From contig CACNRG010000001.1 of the NCBI GenBank assembly GCA_902622805.1, positions 25,285 to 89,284 on the forward strand: a stretch of 64,000 nucleotides of DNA, written 5' to 3'. Below, piece after piece: positions 1 through 9,660 of the stretch. The stretch comes from an uncultured Pelagibacteraceae bacterium (lineage in GTDB: Bacteria > Pseudomonadota > Alphaproteobacteria > Pelagibacterales > Pelagibacteraceae). The position numbers and the translations under genes are program-made. Below the pieces are notes generated by a model. It saw only the letters and a list, made by a program, of their open reading frames with translations. It did not search any database and was not told where the DNA came from. The first letter of the stretch is position 1; every line of letters starts with the position of its first letter.

Positions 1-822
1 CCTATAAATTTGAAAATCAACCACGATATTACTAATAAAAAAGTTTTGTCAAAAATAAAATTTAGTTCACTAAAATTAAAATTAGAAAATATTTCGACTT
101 ATATTGATGATGAGCTAGCAGGTGAGATTGATTTAAATTATATAAATAAAGACCAAACTGTTACATATAGTCTTAAAAATAAAAACTTAATTTTTAATAC
201 AAGTGATAAGAAATTATCAGGTGAAATTAATATAAAGCCATTTTTTCTTGTATCGAATTTAAACTTACAAAATGTTAAAGTTAAAGATATTTTTAAAGAT
301 AACTCTATATTAATTAACCTTCTTAAATCTGAAATATTTAATAATAAAAATTTGAATGGTATGATAAGTGTCGTATTAGATAATCCTATTAATTTAAAAC
401 ATATCAATAGAATAAAATTTGATATTCAGTTTGAACAAGGGTTAATATTTATTTCAAACTTAAATTTTATTTTTAAGGATGCAGCGATTTTTAATTTTAA
501 TGACGTAAGTTTAATTATGGATGAAAATAAATTAAAGTTTATTGGAGATGTAATTGTGGAGTTTGAAGATATTCAGAATTTATATTCTCATTTTCAAATT
601 ATAAGAAATTACAGAAGAAATATTGATAAAATAACTTCAAATTTTGTATTCAATATTGATGATGAGGTTTTTGAATTTAGTGAATTAAAGATAAGTGGAG
701 TCGATAATCAAATTTCTGATCAATATCTTAATAAATTTAATTCTGAAAAAAAAGATATTTTTAATAAAGTAATATTTAGAAACACAGTAAGAGATTTTTT
801 TAAAATGATTAGTTTGGACTAA
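1..822 (+). CDS. AsmA-like / DUF3971-type envelope protein, C-terminal part (5' end outside window)
   Basis: The reading frame is open at the left edge, so the first in-frame TTG at 10 is probably not the true start and this is the C-terminal part of a longer protein. What is visible is a repetitive, beta-strand-rich sequence with alternating hydrophobic residues and many Asn/Lys/Asp, and no transmembrane segment or catalytic motif. This resembles the C-terminal repeats of large AsmA/YhdP-like proteins, which are inner-membrane anchored, span the periplasm and are linked to outer-membrane lipid homeostasis. The assignment rests on sequence style only. The stop overlaps the stop of convergent fumC by 14 bp, and a terminator hairpin sits in the shared end. 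Confidence 0.45.
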   Translation, partial: PINLKINHDITNKKVLSKIKFSSLKLKLENISTYIDDELAGEIDLNYINKDQTVTYSLKNKNLIFNTSDKKLSGEINIKPFFLVSNLNLQNVKVKDIFKDNSILINLLKSEIFNNKNLNGMISVVLDNPINLKHINRIKFDIQFEQGLIFISNLNFIFKDAAIFNFNDVSLIMDENKLKFIGDVIVEFEDIQNLYSHFQIIRNYRRNIDKITSNFVFNIDDEVFEFSELKISGVDNQISDQYLNKFNSEKKDIFNKVIFRNTVRDFFKMISLD

Positions 823-833
823 TCATTTTTTTT
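802..833. terminator. Bidirectional intrinsic terminator inside the overlapping 3' ends
   Basis: A perfect inverted repeat (arms 805-813 and 818-826, loop TTGG) extends with flanking A:T pairs to about 12 bp and is followed by a T-run to 833 on the plus strand. The minus strand also has T's after the hairpin. Both stop codons (820-822 plus, 809-811 minus) lie within the hairpin. Confidence 0.75.
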
Positions 834-2197
834 GGATTAACAATTTTATTATAGTTTTTTTCACTTATTAAACCTGCTTTGAGTGCTTCTATTTTCAAGG
901 TAGTGTTATTTTTTAAGGCCGTTTTTGCAATTTTAGCTGCATTATCATATCCAATATGAGGCGCTAAAGCGGTAACAAGCATTAAGGAATTATCTAAATG
1001 CTCTTGTATTTTTTTTTTATTAGCTCGAATTCCTTTTACGCAATATTGAGTAAAATTTTTTGTACTATCTGCAATTAAATCAATTGATTGCAAAATATTA
1101 TGAGCAATTAAAGGCTTGAAAACATTTAATTCAAAATGTCCATGCGAACCCGCCATTGTAATTCCGTTGTGATTACCGATTACTTTTACACAAACCATTG
1201 TAACTGCTTCACATTGAGTTGGATTTACTTTACCAGGCATGATTGACGAGCCAGGTTCATTCTCAGGAAGTATCAATTCACCATAGCCCGCTCTTGGTCC
1301 AGAGCCTAAAAATCTAATATCGTTTGATACTTTCATTAAAGCAACTGCACATGTATTTAAAGCACCAGAAAAATTTACAATTGCATCATGTGCAGCAAGT
1401 TCAGCAAATTTATTTTGAGCAGGTTTAAATTTAATTTTAGTGAATTTTGCTATTTCTTTAACAATTTTTTTATCAAAGTTTTTTTTAGAGTTTAGTCCAG
1501 TGCCAACTGCAGTTCCTCCTTGAGCAAGAAATAATATTTCTTTAAGTGCATGTTCTATTCTTTCAATACTTTTTTTGATTTGAGTATGATATCCTGAAAA
1601 TTCTTGTCCAAGAGAAAGTGGTGTTGCGTCTTGAAGATGGGTTCTTCCAATTTTAACTATGTCCTTAAACTCCTTAGACTTTCTTTTTAATTCTTTTTCT
1701 AAAATTTTTAAACTAGGCAACATTTTACCTATCGTTTCTTTTGCAACAGAAATATGCATAGCACTTGGAAATACATCATTTGTAGACTGAGATTTATTAA
1801 CATGATCATTTGGATGAACAGGTTTTTTAGTACCTTTTTTTCCACCTAAAATTTCTATTGCTTTGTTAGCAATTACCTCATTTACATTCATATTAGTTTG
1901 TGTTCCAGATCCTGTTTGCCAAACTTTTAAGGGAAAATTTTCATCAAGTTTTCCTTTGATCACTTCATCTGATGCTTTAATGATTGCTTTAAAAATTTTT
2001 TTTTCAATTGATTTATCTTTAAAATGAACAATTGCAGCTGATCTTTTTATAATCGCTATAGACTTTATTATAGAGAGATCTACTAAAATTTTACCAATAT
2101 TGAAAAATTTATTAGATCTCTGTGTAGATGCACCCCAATATTTATCATTTGGTACATTAACACTTCCAATACTGTCGAATTCTTTTCTTAATTTCAT
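809..2197 (-). CDS. fumC: Class II fumarate hydratase
   Basis: Fumarase interconverts fumarate and L-malate in the TCA cycle. The 462-residue length is typical of the iron-independent, tetrameric class II enzyme of the aspartase/fumarase superfamily. Visible signatures are the N-terminal [14 protein letters not shown] segment, the [14 protein letters not shown] substrate-binding stretch, and the [13 protein letters not shown] loop that carries the catalytic serine. The C-terminus ends with a short Lys/Asn-rich domain. It is convergent with the upstream AsmA-like gene and shares a terminator with it. The 67 bp to the divergent MazG-like gene would hold both promoters. Aspartate ammonia-lyase is the nearest alternative, but the sequence reads as fumarase throughout. 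Confidence 0.95.
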   Translation of the reverse strand: MKLRKEFDSIGSVNVPNDKYWGASTQRSNKFFNIGKILVDLSIIKSIAIIKRSAAIVHFKDKSIEKKIFKAIIKASDEVIKGKLDENFPLKVWQTGSGTQTNMNVNEVIANKAIEILGGKKGTKKPVHPNDHVNKSQSTNDVFPSAMHISVAKETIGKMLPSLKILEKELKRKSKEFKDIVKIGRTHLQDATPLSLGQEFSGYHTQIKKSIERIEHALKEILFLAQGGTAVGTGLNSKKNFDKKIVKEIAKFTKIKFKPAQNKFAELAAHDAIVNFSGALNTCAVALMKVSNDIRFLGSGPRAGYGELILPENEPGSSIMPGKVNPTQCEAVTMVCVKVIGNHNGITMAGSHGHFELNVFKPLIAHNILQSIDLIADSTKNFTQYCVKGIRANKKKIQEHLDNSLMLVTALAPHIGYDNAAKIAKTALKNNTTLKIEALKAGLISEKNYNKIVNPKKMISPN

Positions 2198-2264
2198 TGA
2201 TTAATTTGTCAGTAATAAATAATTATTAGCATACAATAAATTTATAAAAACTTACAGGAGCAAT

Positions 2265-2636
2265 ATGTCGAATTTTAGAAAAGTCGGAACTTTTATGAAA
2301 ACTTTTGGCCAAGAAGTCAAAACTATCCCATCATTTAGCACTGATAAAATTAATAAATTAAGAATAGACCTTATTAAAGAGGAATTAGAAGAACTTACAG
2401 AAGCTATAGATAACAAGGATTTATTAGAGGTAGCTGATGCTTTAACAGATATATTATATGTGACTTATGGGGCAGGTCATGCATTCGGAATAGATTTAGA
2501 TAAATGTTTTGATGAAGTACAAAATTCCAATATGAGCAAGTTAGATAAAAATGGTAAACCAATTTACAATGAATCTGGAAAAGTAATGAAAGGGCCTAAT
2601 TATTTTAGACCAGATTTATCAAAATTTGTCTCTTAA
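2265..2636 (+). CDS. MazG-like nucleotide pyrophosphohydrolase
   Basis: A 123-residue all-alpha protein of the MazG/HisE/dUTPase-like NTP-pyrophosphatase superfamily. The EELEEL helix (about residues 39-44) and a downstream E-V-A-D-A-L-T-D helix match the EExxE...ExxD magnesium-binding signature. Such enzymes cleave (d)NTPs to (d)NMP and pyrophosphate and are usually thought to clean modified nucleotides from the pool. The substrate cannot be read from the sequence. A GGAG-like ribosome site (acaggagc) lies 6-7 bp before the ATG. Its stop overlaps the stop of convergent nadC by 4 bp. Confidence 0.8.
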   Translation: MSNFRKVGTFMKTFGQEVKTIPSFSTDKINKLRIDLIKEELEELTEAIDNKDLLEVADALTDILYVTYGAGHAFGIDLDKCFDEVQNSNMSKLDKNGKPIYNESGKVMKGPNYFRPDLSKFVS

Positions 2637-3466
2637 ATCTCTAATTTTAAATCAACAGAATTAGCACTATGAGTAATGCTTCCTACGGAAATTCTATCAA
2701 CACCAGTCAAGGCGATAGATTTTACTGTTTTTAAACTTATGTTACCTGATGCTTCTGTCTCATAATATTTTTTTGCAATTTTAACACTTCTTCTCAAAGT
2801 TTTAATATTCATATTATCTAATAAAACTGTATTAAATTTAAGACCCAGAATCAATTTAAGCTGTTTTAAATTATCAACTTCAACTGTAATTTTTTTACCT
2901 CTTTTATTTTTGATAGCTTTTAAAACTAAAGATTTTAAATTTGAACTAGCAATATGATTGTCTTTTATCAAATATTCATCACTTAAATTGAATCTGTGAT
3001 TAGTGCCACCACCAAGCTTAACAGCATATTTTTGTATTACTCTTAAATTAGGAATTGTTTTACGTGTACAGCAGATCTTTGTTTTTTTTCCAGCTAGTTT
3101 AACAAATTGATTTGTTTTAGTAGCAATACCAGATATATGAGATAAAAAATTCAAAGCTACCCTCTCAGCTATTAATATATTTTTTGCTTTACCCTTTATA
3201 ATTGCAATCAAAGAACCTTTTTTTACTTTGGAACCATCTTTTTTTTTTGCGATAAATTTGATTTTTTCATCAATTAATTCAAATGCCTGTTTTGCAAATA
3301 ACAATCCTCCGATAACTGCATTTTGATTCGACAATAGTTTGATGGTTATTATTTTGTTATTTTCAATCAAACTGGATGTAATATCTCCTGAGGGATACAG
3401 GTCTTCATTCAATGCAAGCTTAACGGTATTACGGATAAAGTCTTTACTTAATTTTATTTTTGACAC
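2633..3466 (-). CDS. nadC: Nicotinate-nucleotide pyrophosphorylase (quinolinate phosphoribosyltransferase)
   Basis: Converts quinolinate and PRPP to nicotinate mononucleotide, CO2 and PPi in de novo NAD synthesis. The 277-residue length fits the family. The phosphate- and quinolinate-binding stretch TRKTIPNLRVIQKYAV followed by KLGGGTNHRFNLSD and the conserved IKDNHI is present, as is the C-terminal ALTGVDRISVGSITHS barrel end. The gene lies 4 bp downstream of nadA on the same strand, so the two are surely cotranscribed. nadB (aspartate oxidase), the usual third gene, is not in the window, so iminoaspartate must be supplied by a gene elsewhere. Confidence 0.95.
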   Translation of the reverse strand: MSKIKLSKDFIRNTVKLALNEDLYPSGDITSSLIENNKIITIKLLSNQNAVIGGLLFAKQAFELIDEKIKFIAKKKDGSKVKKGSLIAIIKGKAKNILIAERVALNFLSHISGIATKTNQFVKLAGKKTKICCTRKTIPNLRVIQKYAVKLGGGTNHRFNLSDEYLIKDNHIASSNLKSLVLKAIKNKRGKKITVEVDNLKQLKLILGLKFNTVLLDNMNIKTLRRSVKIAKKYYETEASGNISLKTVKSIALTGVDRISVGSITHSANSVDLKLEI

Positions 3467-3470
3467 CTAG

Positions 3471-4475
3471 TTATCTGCCGATTGCAGCCATTCTTTCAAC
3501 TGGAATTCTGGCTTTTTCAATTGTTTCTTTATCCATTATTATTTCACCAGTCTCATTTTCCAAACAATCTAATATTTTTGGGAGAGTAATTTTTTTCATA
3601 TGAGGACAAAGATTACACGGTCTAATAAATTCTACATTAGGATTTTCAACTTGAATATTATCGCTCATTGAACATTCAGTAACCATCATAACTTTTTTAG
3701 GTTGATTATTTTTAACGTAATCAATCATTCCACCCGTTGATCCAGCAAAATCACTTGCCTTAATTACCTCTGGAGGACATTCTGGATGTGCTATGATTTT
3801 AATACCTGGATTATTTTTTCTTATATCATGTATTTCTTTTTCATTAAATTGGTCATGTACCATGCAAATCCCTTTCCAAGCAATAATTTCTACATTTGTT
3901 TGAGAGGCAACATATTTTGCTAGGTAATCATCTGGTAAAAATATAACTTTTTTAACACCCAAAGACTCCACAATTTTTACTGCATTAGCAGATGTACAAC
4001 AAATATCGGTTTCCGCTTTAACATCTGCTGAAGTGTTTACGTATGAAACTACCGGAACACCTGGATATTTTTCTTTTAGAAGTCTTACGTCTTTACCCGT
4101 AACTGATGATGACAATGAACAACCTGCCCCCATATCTGGAAGAAGAACTTTCTTTTCTGGACTCATTAATTTTGAAGTTTCTGCCATGAAGTGAACTCCA
4201 GCCATAACTATTATGTCTGCATTAGTTTTGGATGCCTCTATAGCAAGAGCTAAAGAGTCTGCAGCAACATCTGATATTCCATGATAAATCTCAGGAGTTT
4301 GATAATTATGAGCAAGAATAATCGCATTCTTCTCTTTTTTTAATTGATTAATTCTATGTATATATGGAGCATGTACAGACCATTCTATCTCAGGCATTAT
4401 CTTTGAAATCTTTTGATAGATAGGATCTGTTGCTTTACGCACTTCTTGTGTAAATTCCATGACGTTTTTTACCAA
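3471..4475 (-). CDS. nadA: Quinolinate synthase A (4Fe-4S)
   Basis: Condenses iminoaspartate with dihydroxyacetone phosphate to quinolinate. The 334 residues contain the three cluster cysteines expected of NadA: Cys119 in GAGCSLS, Cys204 in GICMVHDQF, and Cys290 in the RPCNLCPH motif. The substrate-binding AHNYQTPE segment near residue 55 is also present. The annotated ATG is supported by its distance to tRNA-Leu, but an in-frame ATG at residue 6 is an equally plausible start. It is the first gene of the nadA-nadC operon, transcribed away from the tRNA. Confidence 0.95.
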   Translation of the reverse strand: MVKNVMEFTQEVRKATDPIYQKISKIMPEIEWSVHAPYIHRINQLKKEKNAIILAHNYQTPEIYHGISDVAADSLALAIEASKTNADIIVMAGVHFMAETSKLMSPEKKVLLPDMGAGCSLSSSVTGKDVRLLKEKYPGVPVVSYVNTSADVKAETDICCTSANAVKIVESLGVKKVIFLPDDYLAKYVASQTNVEIIAWKGICMVHDQFNEKEIHDIRKNNPGIKIIAHPECPPEVIKASDFAGSTGGMIDYVKNNQPKKVMMVTECSMSDNIQVENPNVEFIRPCNLCPHMKKITLPKILDCLENETGEIIMDKETIEKARIPVERMAAIGR

Positions 4476-4515
4476 TTTGAAAGATGATTGTCATTCATTT
4501 ATTATGACACACAAT

Positions 4516-4601
4516 GCGGTCGTGCTGAAATTGGTAGACAGGCACGGTTGAGGGCCGTGTGGACCCAGTCCATGAGAGTTCAAGTCTCTCCGACCGCACC
4601 A
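4516..4601 (+). tRNA. tRNA-Leu (anticodon GAG), CCA encoded
   Basis: The 7-bp acceptor stem GCGGTCG/CGACCGC (4516-4522 with 4591-4597) is followed by discriminator A and an encoded CCA (4599-4601). The anticodon stem CACGG/CCGTG encloses loop TTGAGGG, giving anticodon GAG, which reads CUC/CUU leucine codons. A long variable arm (TGGAC..GTCCA) and a T-arm GAGAG-TTCAAGT-CTCTC complete a class II leucine tRNA. It sits between divergent nadA and the 3' end of ygfZ. Confidence 0.97.
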
Positions 4602-4611
4602 AATTTAAGTA

Positions 4612-5502
4612 TTATTCAATAATCCAATTAGGTTTTTTAATACTAATAGATGCTTCTTTTGTTTTAAACTCTGTATTTTCCTCAAAATTTTTATCTAGAT
4701 ATTTAATTAGGGCAAAGGGATAGTCCTCATTAATTAACACCTTACCAATTTCAATATCTTTAATGTAAATACTTTCTCCCTCGTGCAGTTTTCCATTAAT
4801 TAAATTAATTGGAAATAATCTTTTTGAAAGTTTATTTTTTAATTTAATTCTAGCTGTATTTTCCTGACCTACATAGCAACCTTTCTTAAAATCTATTCCA
4901 TTTAATTCCTCGTAATTACACTCAATTCCAAATAATTTATTTTGTAATTTATTTAAATCCTTGGGAACTATTCCAAGTTTATGGCTTAAAGAATAATATT
5001 CTTTTAAGTCTGCATCATGTAAATCTAATTTTTTTAAAGATAAATAGAGTTTTTCTAAATTGATAATTAATCTAGCGCCTAATTCTTTATTTCTTGGATC
5101 TAAAAGTATTGGATCTTCTCTATATTTAATAGTAAATCCAGACTCACTTTTTGCATTATCAAAAGTTAAAAACTTTTCATAAGAGAATGCTACCACAACA
5201 AATTCATTACTCAGATTGAGAATTTCAACTTTTGATCTTAGCTTGTATAGAGATAATAACTTGAATAATTCCTTAGCCTGAGACTTTTCACAATCTAAAA
5301 GATATCCTGACTTATGTTTTACGATTATAAATTCATATAAAAATTTACCTTGAGGTGTAAGTAATGAACTAAAGCAACTATTTACATCGCTTACTTTGTT
5401 AATGTTGTTACTGGTAAGATTTTGAAGAAATTCTTTTGCATCTGCTCCATTAATATAGAGAATTGCTCTGTCATCTAAGATGTAAACGTTTTTAATATTC
5501 AT
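4612..5502 (-). CDS. ygfZ: YgfZ/GcvT-like folate-binding protein (Fe-S enzyme maturation)
   Basis: A 296-residue member of the GcvT-like aminomethyltransferase fold. The hallmark KGCYVGQE motif is at about residues 207-214, with the conserved Cys209. YgfZ (IBA57/CAF17 family) binds tetrahydrofolate and helps assemble or repair 4Fe-4S clusters in a subset of enzymes. Its location next to NadA and in a genome segment carrying aconitase is consistent with that role, though the link is inference. It is divergent from dihydroorotase with 43 bp between the starts, an arrangement I recall from other alphaproteobacteria. It ends 10 bp from the tRNA. Confidence 0.9.
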   Translation of the reverse strand: MNIKNVYILDDRAILYINGADAKEFLQNLTSNNINKVSDVNSCFSSLLTPQGKFLYEFIIVKHKSGYLLDCEKSQAKELFKLLSLYKLRSKVEILNLSNEFVVVAFSYEKFLTFDNAKSESGFTIKYREDPILLDPRNKELGARLIINLEKLYLSLKKLDLHDADLKEYYSLSHKLGIVPKDLNKLQNKLFGIECNYEELNGIDFKKGCYVGQENTARIKLKNKLSKRLFPINLINGKLHEGESIYIKDIEIGKVLINEDYPFALIKYLDKNFEENTEFKTKEASISIKKPNWIIE

Positions 5503-5545
5503 AATTGATTAATTATAGAATGTAATATAATAACAATTTCTCAAA

Positions 5546-6853
5546 ATGTTAGATCTTATAATTAAAAACGGAAAATGTTACATCGATGGTGAATTAAATG
5601 ATGTTGATGTTGCTATAAAAGATGGAAAAATTCAGCATATTGGTCAAATTTCAGAGGAAGCTAAAGAGATAATAAATGCAGAAGGTCATACAGTATTACC
5701 TGGCTGTATAGATACACAAACACATTTCAGAGAACCAGGATCAACTGATACAGAGGATCTTCATTCAGGCAGTAGAGCAGCAATAGCAGGAGGTATTACA
5801 AGTGTATTTGAAATGCCAAATACTAATCCACCCACGTCCAATATGAAGGAGTTTCAAAGAAAATTAGATCTCGCTAAAAATAGAATGTATTGCAATTATG
5901 CTTTTTATTTTGGAGCAACTGCAGATAACGCAAACGATTTGGCAAGTTTAGAAAGTTTGGAAGGGTGCTGTGGAATTAAGCTTTTTGTTGGATCTTCAAC
6001 TGGCAATTTATTAGTTGCTGAAGAAGATGATATTGATAAAGTTTTTCAAAACGCTTCGAAAATCGTAGCAGTTCATTCAGAGGATGAAGCAATTTTAAAA
6101 GTTAATAAGAAATTGATTAAAGAAGGCGATGTCCACACACATCCAGTATGGAGGAGTGCAGAATGCGCAATAGCTTCAACTAGAAGAATTGTTCGAATTG
6201 CAGAAAAGCACAACAAAAAAGCTCATGTGCTTCATATAACCACCAAAGAGGAAATAGATTTTCTGTCTCAGCATAAAGGAAATATTTCATTTGAGATTAC
6301 CCCACAGCATTTGACTATTTATGCTCCAGATTGTTATGACAAACTAGGAACTTATGCTCAAATGAATCCGCCTCTACGAGATAAATCACATTATGATAGA
6401 TTGTGGTATGCAGTAAGAAATAACTTAAACGATACAATCGGATCAGACCATGCTCCCCATCTAAAAGAAAATAAAGATAAGATATATCCAAATTCTCCAT
6501 CAGGAATGCCAGGAGTTCAAACTTTAATGCCCGTAATGTTGAATCATATAAATGATGGAAAATTATCTCTCAAACAGTTGATGAATTTTGTATGTGAAAA
6601 CCCAGTTAAGATATTTAGAATTAAAAATAAAGGATTTATTAAAGAAGGTTATGATGCAGACTTTACTATAGTGAATATGAATAAAACAATTGAAATTAAA
6701 AATGAGAACATAGAAAGTAAATGTAAATGGTCTCCTTTTAATGGATATAAATTTAAAGGAACACCTACACATACTATTATTGCAGGAAAAATTAAAATGC
6801 AGGATGGAAAAATTATTGGTGAACCTGAAGGCAATCCATTAAAATTTAATTAA
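5546..6853 (+). CDS. pyrC: Dihydroorotase (amidohydrolase superfamily)
   Basis: Cyclises carbamoyl aspartate to dihydroorotate in pyrimidine synthesis. The 435-residue length and the DTQTHFREPGSTDTED metal-binding start (about residue 56) indicate a class I dihydroorotase. The FEMPNTNPPT segment, a His-rich KAHVLHITT strand and the IGSDHAPH loop follow; together they supply the zinc-binding His/Asp residues and the catalytic Asp. Allantoinase is the closest alternative family, but no purine-degradation neighbours are present. The next gene starts 17 bp downstream and may be cotranscribed, although its composition is much more A-rich. Confidence 0.88.
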   Translation: MLDLIIKNGKCYIDGELNDVDVAIKDGKIQHIGQISEEAKEIINAEGHTVLPGCIDTQTHFREPGSTDTEDLHSGSRAAIAGGITSVFEMPNTNPPTSNMKEFQRKLDLAKNRMYCNYAFYFGATADNANDLASLESLEGCCGIKLFVGSSTGNLLVAEEDDIDKVFQNASKIVAVHSEDEAILKVNKKLIKEGDVHTHPVWRSAECAIASTRRIVRIAEKHNKKAHVLHITTKEEIDFLSQHKGNISFEITPQHLTIYAPDCYDKLGTYAQMNPPLRDKSHYDRLWYAVRNNLNDTIGSDHAPHLKENKDKIYPNSPSGMPGVQTLMPVMLNHINDGKLSLKQLMNFVCENPVKIFRIKNKGFIKEGYDADFTIVNMNKTIEIKNENIESKCKWSPFNGYKFKGTPTHTIIAGKIKMQDGKIIGEPEGNPLKFN

Positions 6854-6870
6854 AAAATATTAAATAAAAA

Positions 6871-7689
6871 ATGAAAAATATTGCAGATGGTCCTTTGGCC
6901 TCAATTATTATAACCAATTACAATAAATCAAATTTTTTATTAGACTCATTAAAGTCTTGTCTTAAACAAACTTATAAAAAAAAAGAAATAATTTTTTTTG
7001 ATGACAAATCAACTGATAGTTCATTAAAAAAAATTAAAAATTTTAAAATTAAAAATAAATATAAATTTAGAATTATCACAAATTTAAAAAAAAAGAAAAG
7101 TTTCGCAACTTATAATCATATCAGTGCAGTTGCAAAAAGCTTGACTAAGGCAAAAGGTAAATATATTTTTTTATTAGATTCTGATGATTATTTCCATCAT
7201 GATAAATTAAAAAAGATAGTTCAAACATTTGAGAAAAATAAAAATTTTAAATTTATTTTAGATCAGCCTATACTTAAATATGAAAATAAAGAGATAAAAA
7301 AAAATTTTCGTTATAATTTATCAAAAAATAAATGGCCGAAATTTCCACCAACCAGCTGCATGTGTTTTGAAAAAAAAACATTAAAAAGAGTTTTAAAGAA
7401 GATCAGTTTTAAAAAATTTCCAAATTTAGCGATAGATTTTCGATTAGCAGTATATTACTCTTTAGTTTTGCAAGAATTCTTTATTCACAAATCTTATTTA
7501 ACTTTTTACAGACAAGTTGATGAAAGTATGGATAGTAAATATATAAAATATAGATCTAAAGAATGGTGGATAAGACGATATGAAGGGTTTGAATTTTTAA
7601 ATTTGATATTAAAAAAAAATAAGTTGCCAGCTAATAAAGGTGTAGATTTTTTTGTAACAAGATTATTAAATAAATTTCTTAACATATGA
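6871..7689 (+). CDS. Family 2 glycosyltransferase (GT-A fold)
   Basis: A 272-residue cytoplasmic glycosyltransferase with the classic start ASIIITNYNKSNFLLDSLKS and the metal/nucleotide-sugar DxD-type motif in FLLDSDDYF near residue 103. It has no transmembrane segment. The sugar donor and acceptor cannot be deduced. It overlaps the next gene by 4 bp (ATGA), indicating coupling. The sequence is very Lys- and Asn-rich with long A-runs, more extreme than pyrC upstream, which suggests a variable surface-polysaccharide module. Confidence 0.85.
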   Translation: MKNIADGPLASIIITNYNKSNFLLDSLKSCLKQTYKKKEIIFFDDKSTDSSLKKIKNFKIKNKYKFRIITNLKKKKSFATYNHISAVAKSLTKAKGKYIFLLDSDDYFHHDKLKKIVQTFEKNKNFKFILDQPILKYENKEIKKNFRYNLSKNKWPKFPPTSCMCFEKKTLKRVLKKISFKKFPNLAIDFRLAVYYSLVLQEFFIHKSYLTFYRQVDESMDSKYIKYRSKEWWIRRYEGFEFLNLILKKNKLPANKGVDFFVTRLLNKFLNI

Positions 7690-8591
7690 ATTGTGCAATT
7701 ATTGGATCATCTAAAATCGCAGAAGTTCATGCAGAACAACTAGCAAAACATGGAGTAAATGAAATAATTTTTATTAGCAGATCTCAAAAGAAGAGAAAAA
7801 AAATAATTTCATCTGTGAAGAATAAGATATCAAGAAAAATCTTATTACAGCATTCTGATATAAAGATTCTTAAAAAAAATATATTTAATATTATTTGTAT
7901 TTGTTCTAAAACAGAAATTCATGATAAACATTTAAATGCAGTATCAGGATTAAAATCAATAATTATTGTTGAGAAACCGATTATCTCGATTTTAAAATTC
8001 AAAAAAAATTATCAAAACTTTATGAATAATATCTATAAAAAAAATAGAAAAATCATAGTTTGTTATCCATATTTATATCTTGCAAAAAATTTTAAAAAAT
8101 TTTGTAAAAATATAAAAAAAATTAATGAAATTAACTTTGAATTTCAAACTGGTGGAAAATCAAAGTTTAAAAAAATCTGTGAAAATTTAATGCCTCATGC
8201 TCTTTCTTTTTTCCATAATTTTTTGAAAATAAATTTTTTGAAAAAACCCATAAAAAAAAATAGTTTATTTTTTAATAAACATTTATGGCGAGTAAATTTT
8301 AACTTTAGTAACACGATATTTAATTTTATTTTTAAAGAAAACCCTAAAAAAAAAACAAGCCTAATACTCAGAGTAAATGATTTAAAATTGGTTAGGAAAA
8401 CTAAAAAAAATAAAGGTAAATTTATTAACTATATTCAAAATTATAGTTCAAAAAAGATTACAATAATTAGCAACCCAATGGAAGATTTTTACGATGAATT
8501 ATTTAAAAATATTAATAATAAAAAATATTATCAAATTAATAAAAATATTACTTTTGATATAATGAAAAAAAATTATATTTTTCTTAATTAG
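7686..8591 (+). CDS. Gfo/Idh/MocA-like oxidoreductase
   Basis: The 301-residue protein starts with a Rossmann fold (MNCAIIGSSKIAEVHAEQL) and has the conserved E-K-P triplet in IIIVEKPI near residue 98, the diagnostic lysine of the Gfo/Idh/MocA family. These NAD(P)-dependent enzymes oxidise or reduce sugars and inositols. It is somewhat shorter than the usual 330-360 residues, and its C-terminal sheet domain is very Lys/Asn/Phe-rich and hard to align by eye. Coupled to the GT2 gene by an ATGA overlap, so a role in making the transferred sugar is plausible but inferred. It overlaps the convergent FAD oxidoreductase gene by 8 bp. Confidence 0.7.
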   Translation: MNCAIIGSSKIAEVHAEQLAKHGVNEIIFISRSQKKRKKIISSVKNKISRKILLQHSDIKILKKNIFNIICICSKTEIHDKHLNAVSGLKSIIIVEKPIISILKFKKNYQNFMNNIYKKNRKIIVCYPYLYLAKNFKKFCKNIKKINEINFEFQTGGKSKFKKICENLMPHALSFFHNFLKINFLKKPIKKNSLFFNKHLWRVNFNFSNTIFNFIFKENPKKKTSLILRVNDLKLVRKTKKNKGKFINYIQNYSSKKITIISNPMEDFYDELFKNINNKKYYQINKNITFDIMKKNYIFLN

Positions 8592-9660
8592 TTATTTTTA
8601 TTAAATTTTTAATCTTTTCAAAAGCTAAAGGAGCTGCATCTAATTTTCCACATAAAATACTCAAAGTTTTTTGGTTTCTTTTGATTAAAGAGACTCTTTC
8701 ACTGAGTTTGTCGTTCAGGATTTTTACCTTAGGAGCCACTATTAATCCTTTGTTAACTATTTTAATCTTATCATTAAAGAATTTTTTTGAATGATTTATT
8801 ATTTTTTTTTCTATTTTCTTTTTATTCCTATTTGCATAATTTAGATATTTTTCTAAATTTACTAATTCTTTAAATTTTTTAATTGGAGTATATTTAACAC
8901 TTGAAATAGATGCCTCCTTTTTATTTCTTGGATAAAGTGAAACATAAGAACCATCCATGATTGTAATTGCGTTATATTTTAATGTATTTTTGATTTTAAC
9001 CATTCCTGCAATTTCATACTTAATTTTATATTTTTTTGTAAGGCCTAGATTTGGATTAGTGTAGGTAGTATTGATAATATAATCAAACTTTTTTGATTTA
9101 TTATTTTTATCAATAATTTTTCCAGATTTAGAGTCTATTTTTTTTACTTCACTTTTAAAATTAATTATACATTTTCTTTTTAAAAATCTTTTTAATTTAG
9201 GAATAAGCCTATCTAGCAAAATTACCTGTTCATCTGTATTAATAGCACCTTGATACATTTTAGTATTTTTTAAAAATTCTATATTTTCTAAATTTATTTC
9301 TCTAAAATTAATTTTTAATTTTTTAAATATATTTTTGTATGAAGAGAATTTAATTTTACTATTTTTATGAATTAAATAGATATTTTTTTTTGGTTTTGAG
9401 ATAAATTTTTTAAATTCTTTTATAAAAATTTTTGAACCCTCTTGTGTTTGTTTTATTGTTGCGAGTGATCTTGGGTAATGAAAGCCAAGATGAAGCCTAT
9501 ACTGATTATTTTTTCCCGCCTCTAGTAGTAGATCGGTATTTTTTTCATAAATTTCAATTTTTACATTTTTATAATTTTCTATAATCTTTTTTGCAATGTA
9601 ACAGCCATAAAAGCCTCCACCGATTATACAAATTGATTTTCCTTTGTACGGCATTTTCAT
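8584..9660 (-). CDS. FAD-dependent oxidoreductase (DAO-like)
   Basis: A 358-residue flavoprotein whose N-terminus carries the dinucleotide-binding motif ICIIGGGFYGCYIAKKI and an acidic strand end (IEIYEK). The following segment YRLHLGFHYPRS is typical of a subgroup of FAD oxidoreductases found in polysaccharide clusters. The substrate is unknown; UDP-galactopyranose mutase-like or amino-acid-oxidase-like chemistry are both possible. An alternative start is the ATG two codons downstream. Its start shares one base with the stop of the SMR transporter gene, so it is probably the last gene of the prpE-SMR-FAD run. It converges on the Gfo-like gene. Confidence 0.7.
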   Translation of the reverse strand: MKMPYKGKSICIIGGGFYGCYIAKKIIENYKNVKIEIYEKNTDLLLEAGKNNQYRLHLGFHYPRSLATIKQTQEGSKIFIKEFKKFISKPKKNIYLIHKNSKIKFSSYKNIFKKLKINFREINLENIEFLKNTKMYQGAINTDEQVILLDRLIPKLKRFLKRKCIINFKSEVKKIDSKSGKIIDKNNKSKKFDYIINTTYTNPNLGLTKKYKIKYEIAGMVKIKNTLKYNAITIMDGSYVSLYPRNKKEASISSVKYTPIKKFKELVNLEKYLNYANRNKKKIEKKIINHSKKFFNDKIKIVNKGLIVAPKVKILNDKLSERVSLIKRNQKTLSILCGKLDAAPLAFEKIKNLIKITN

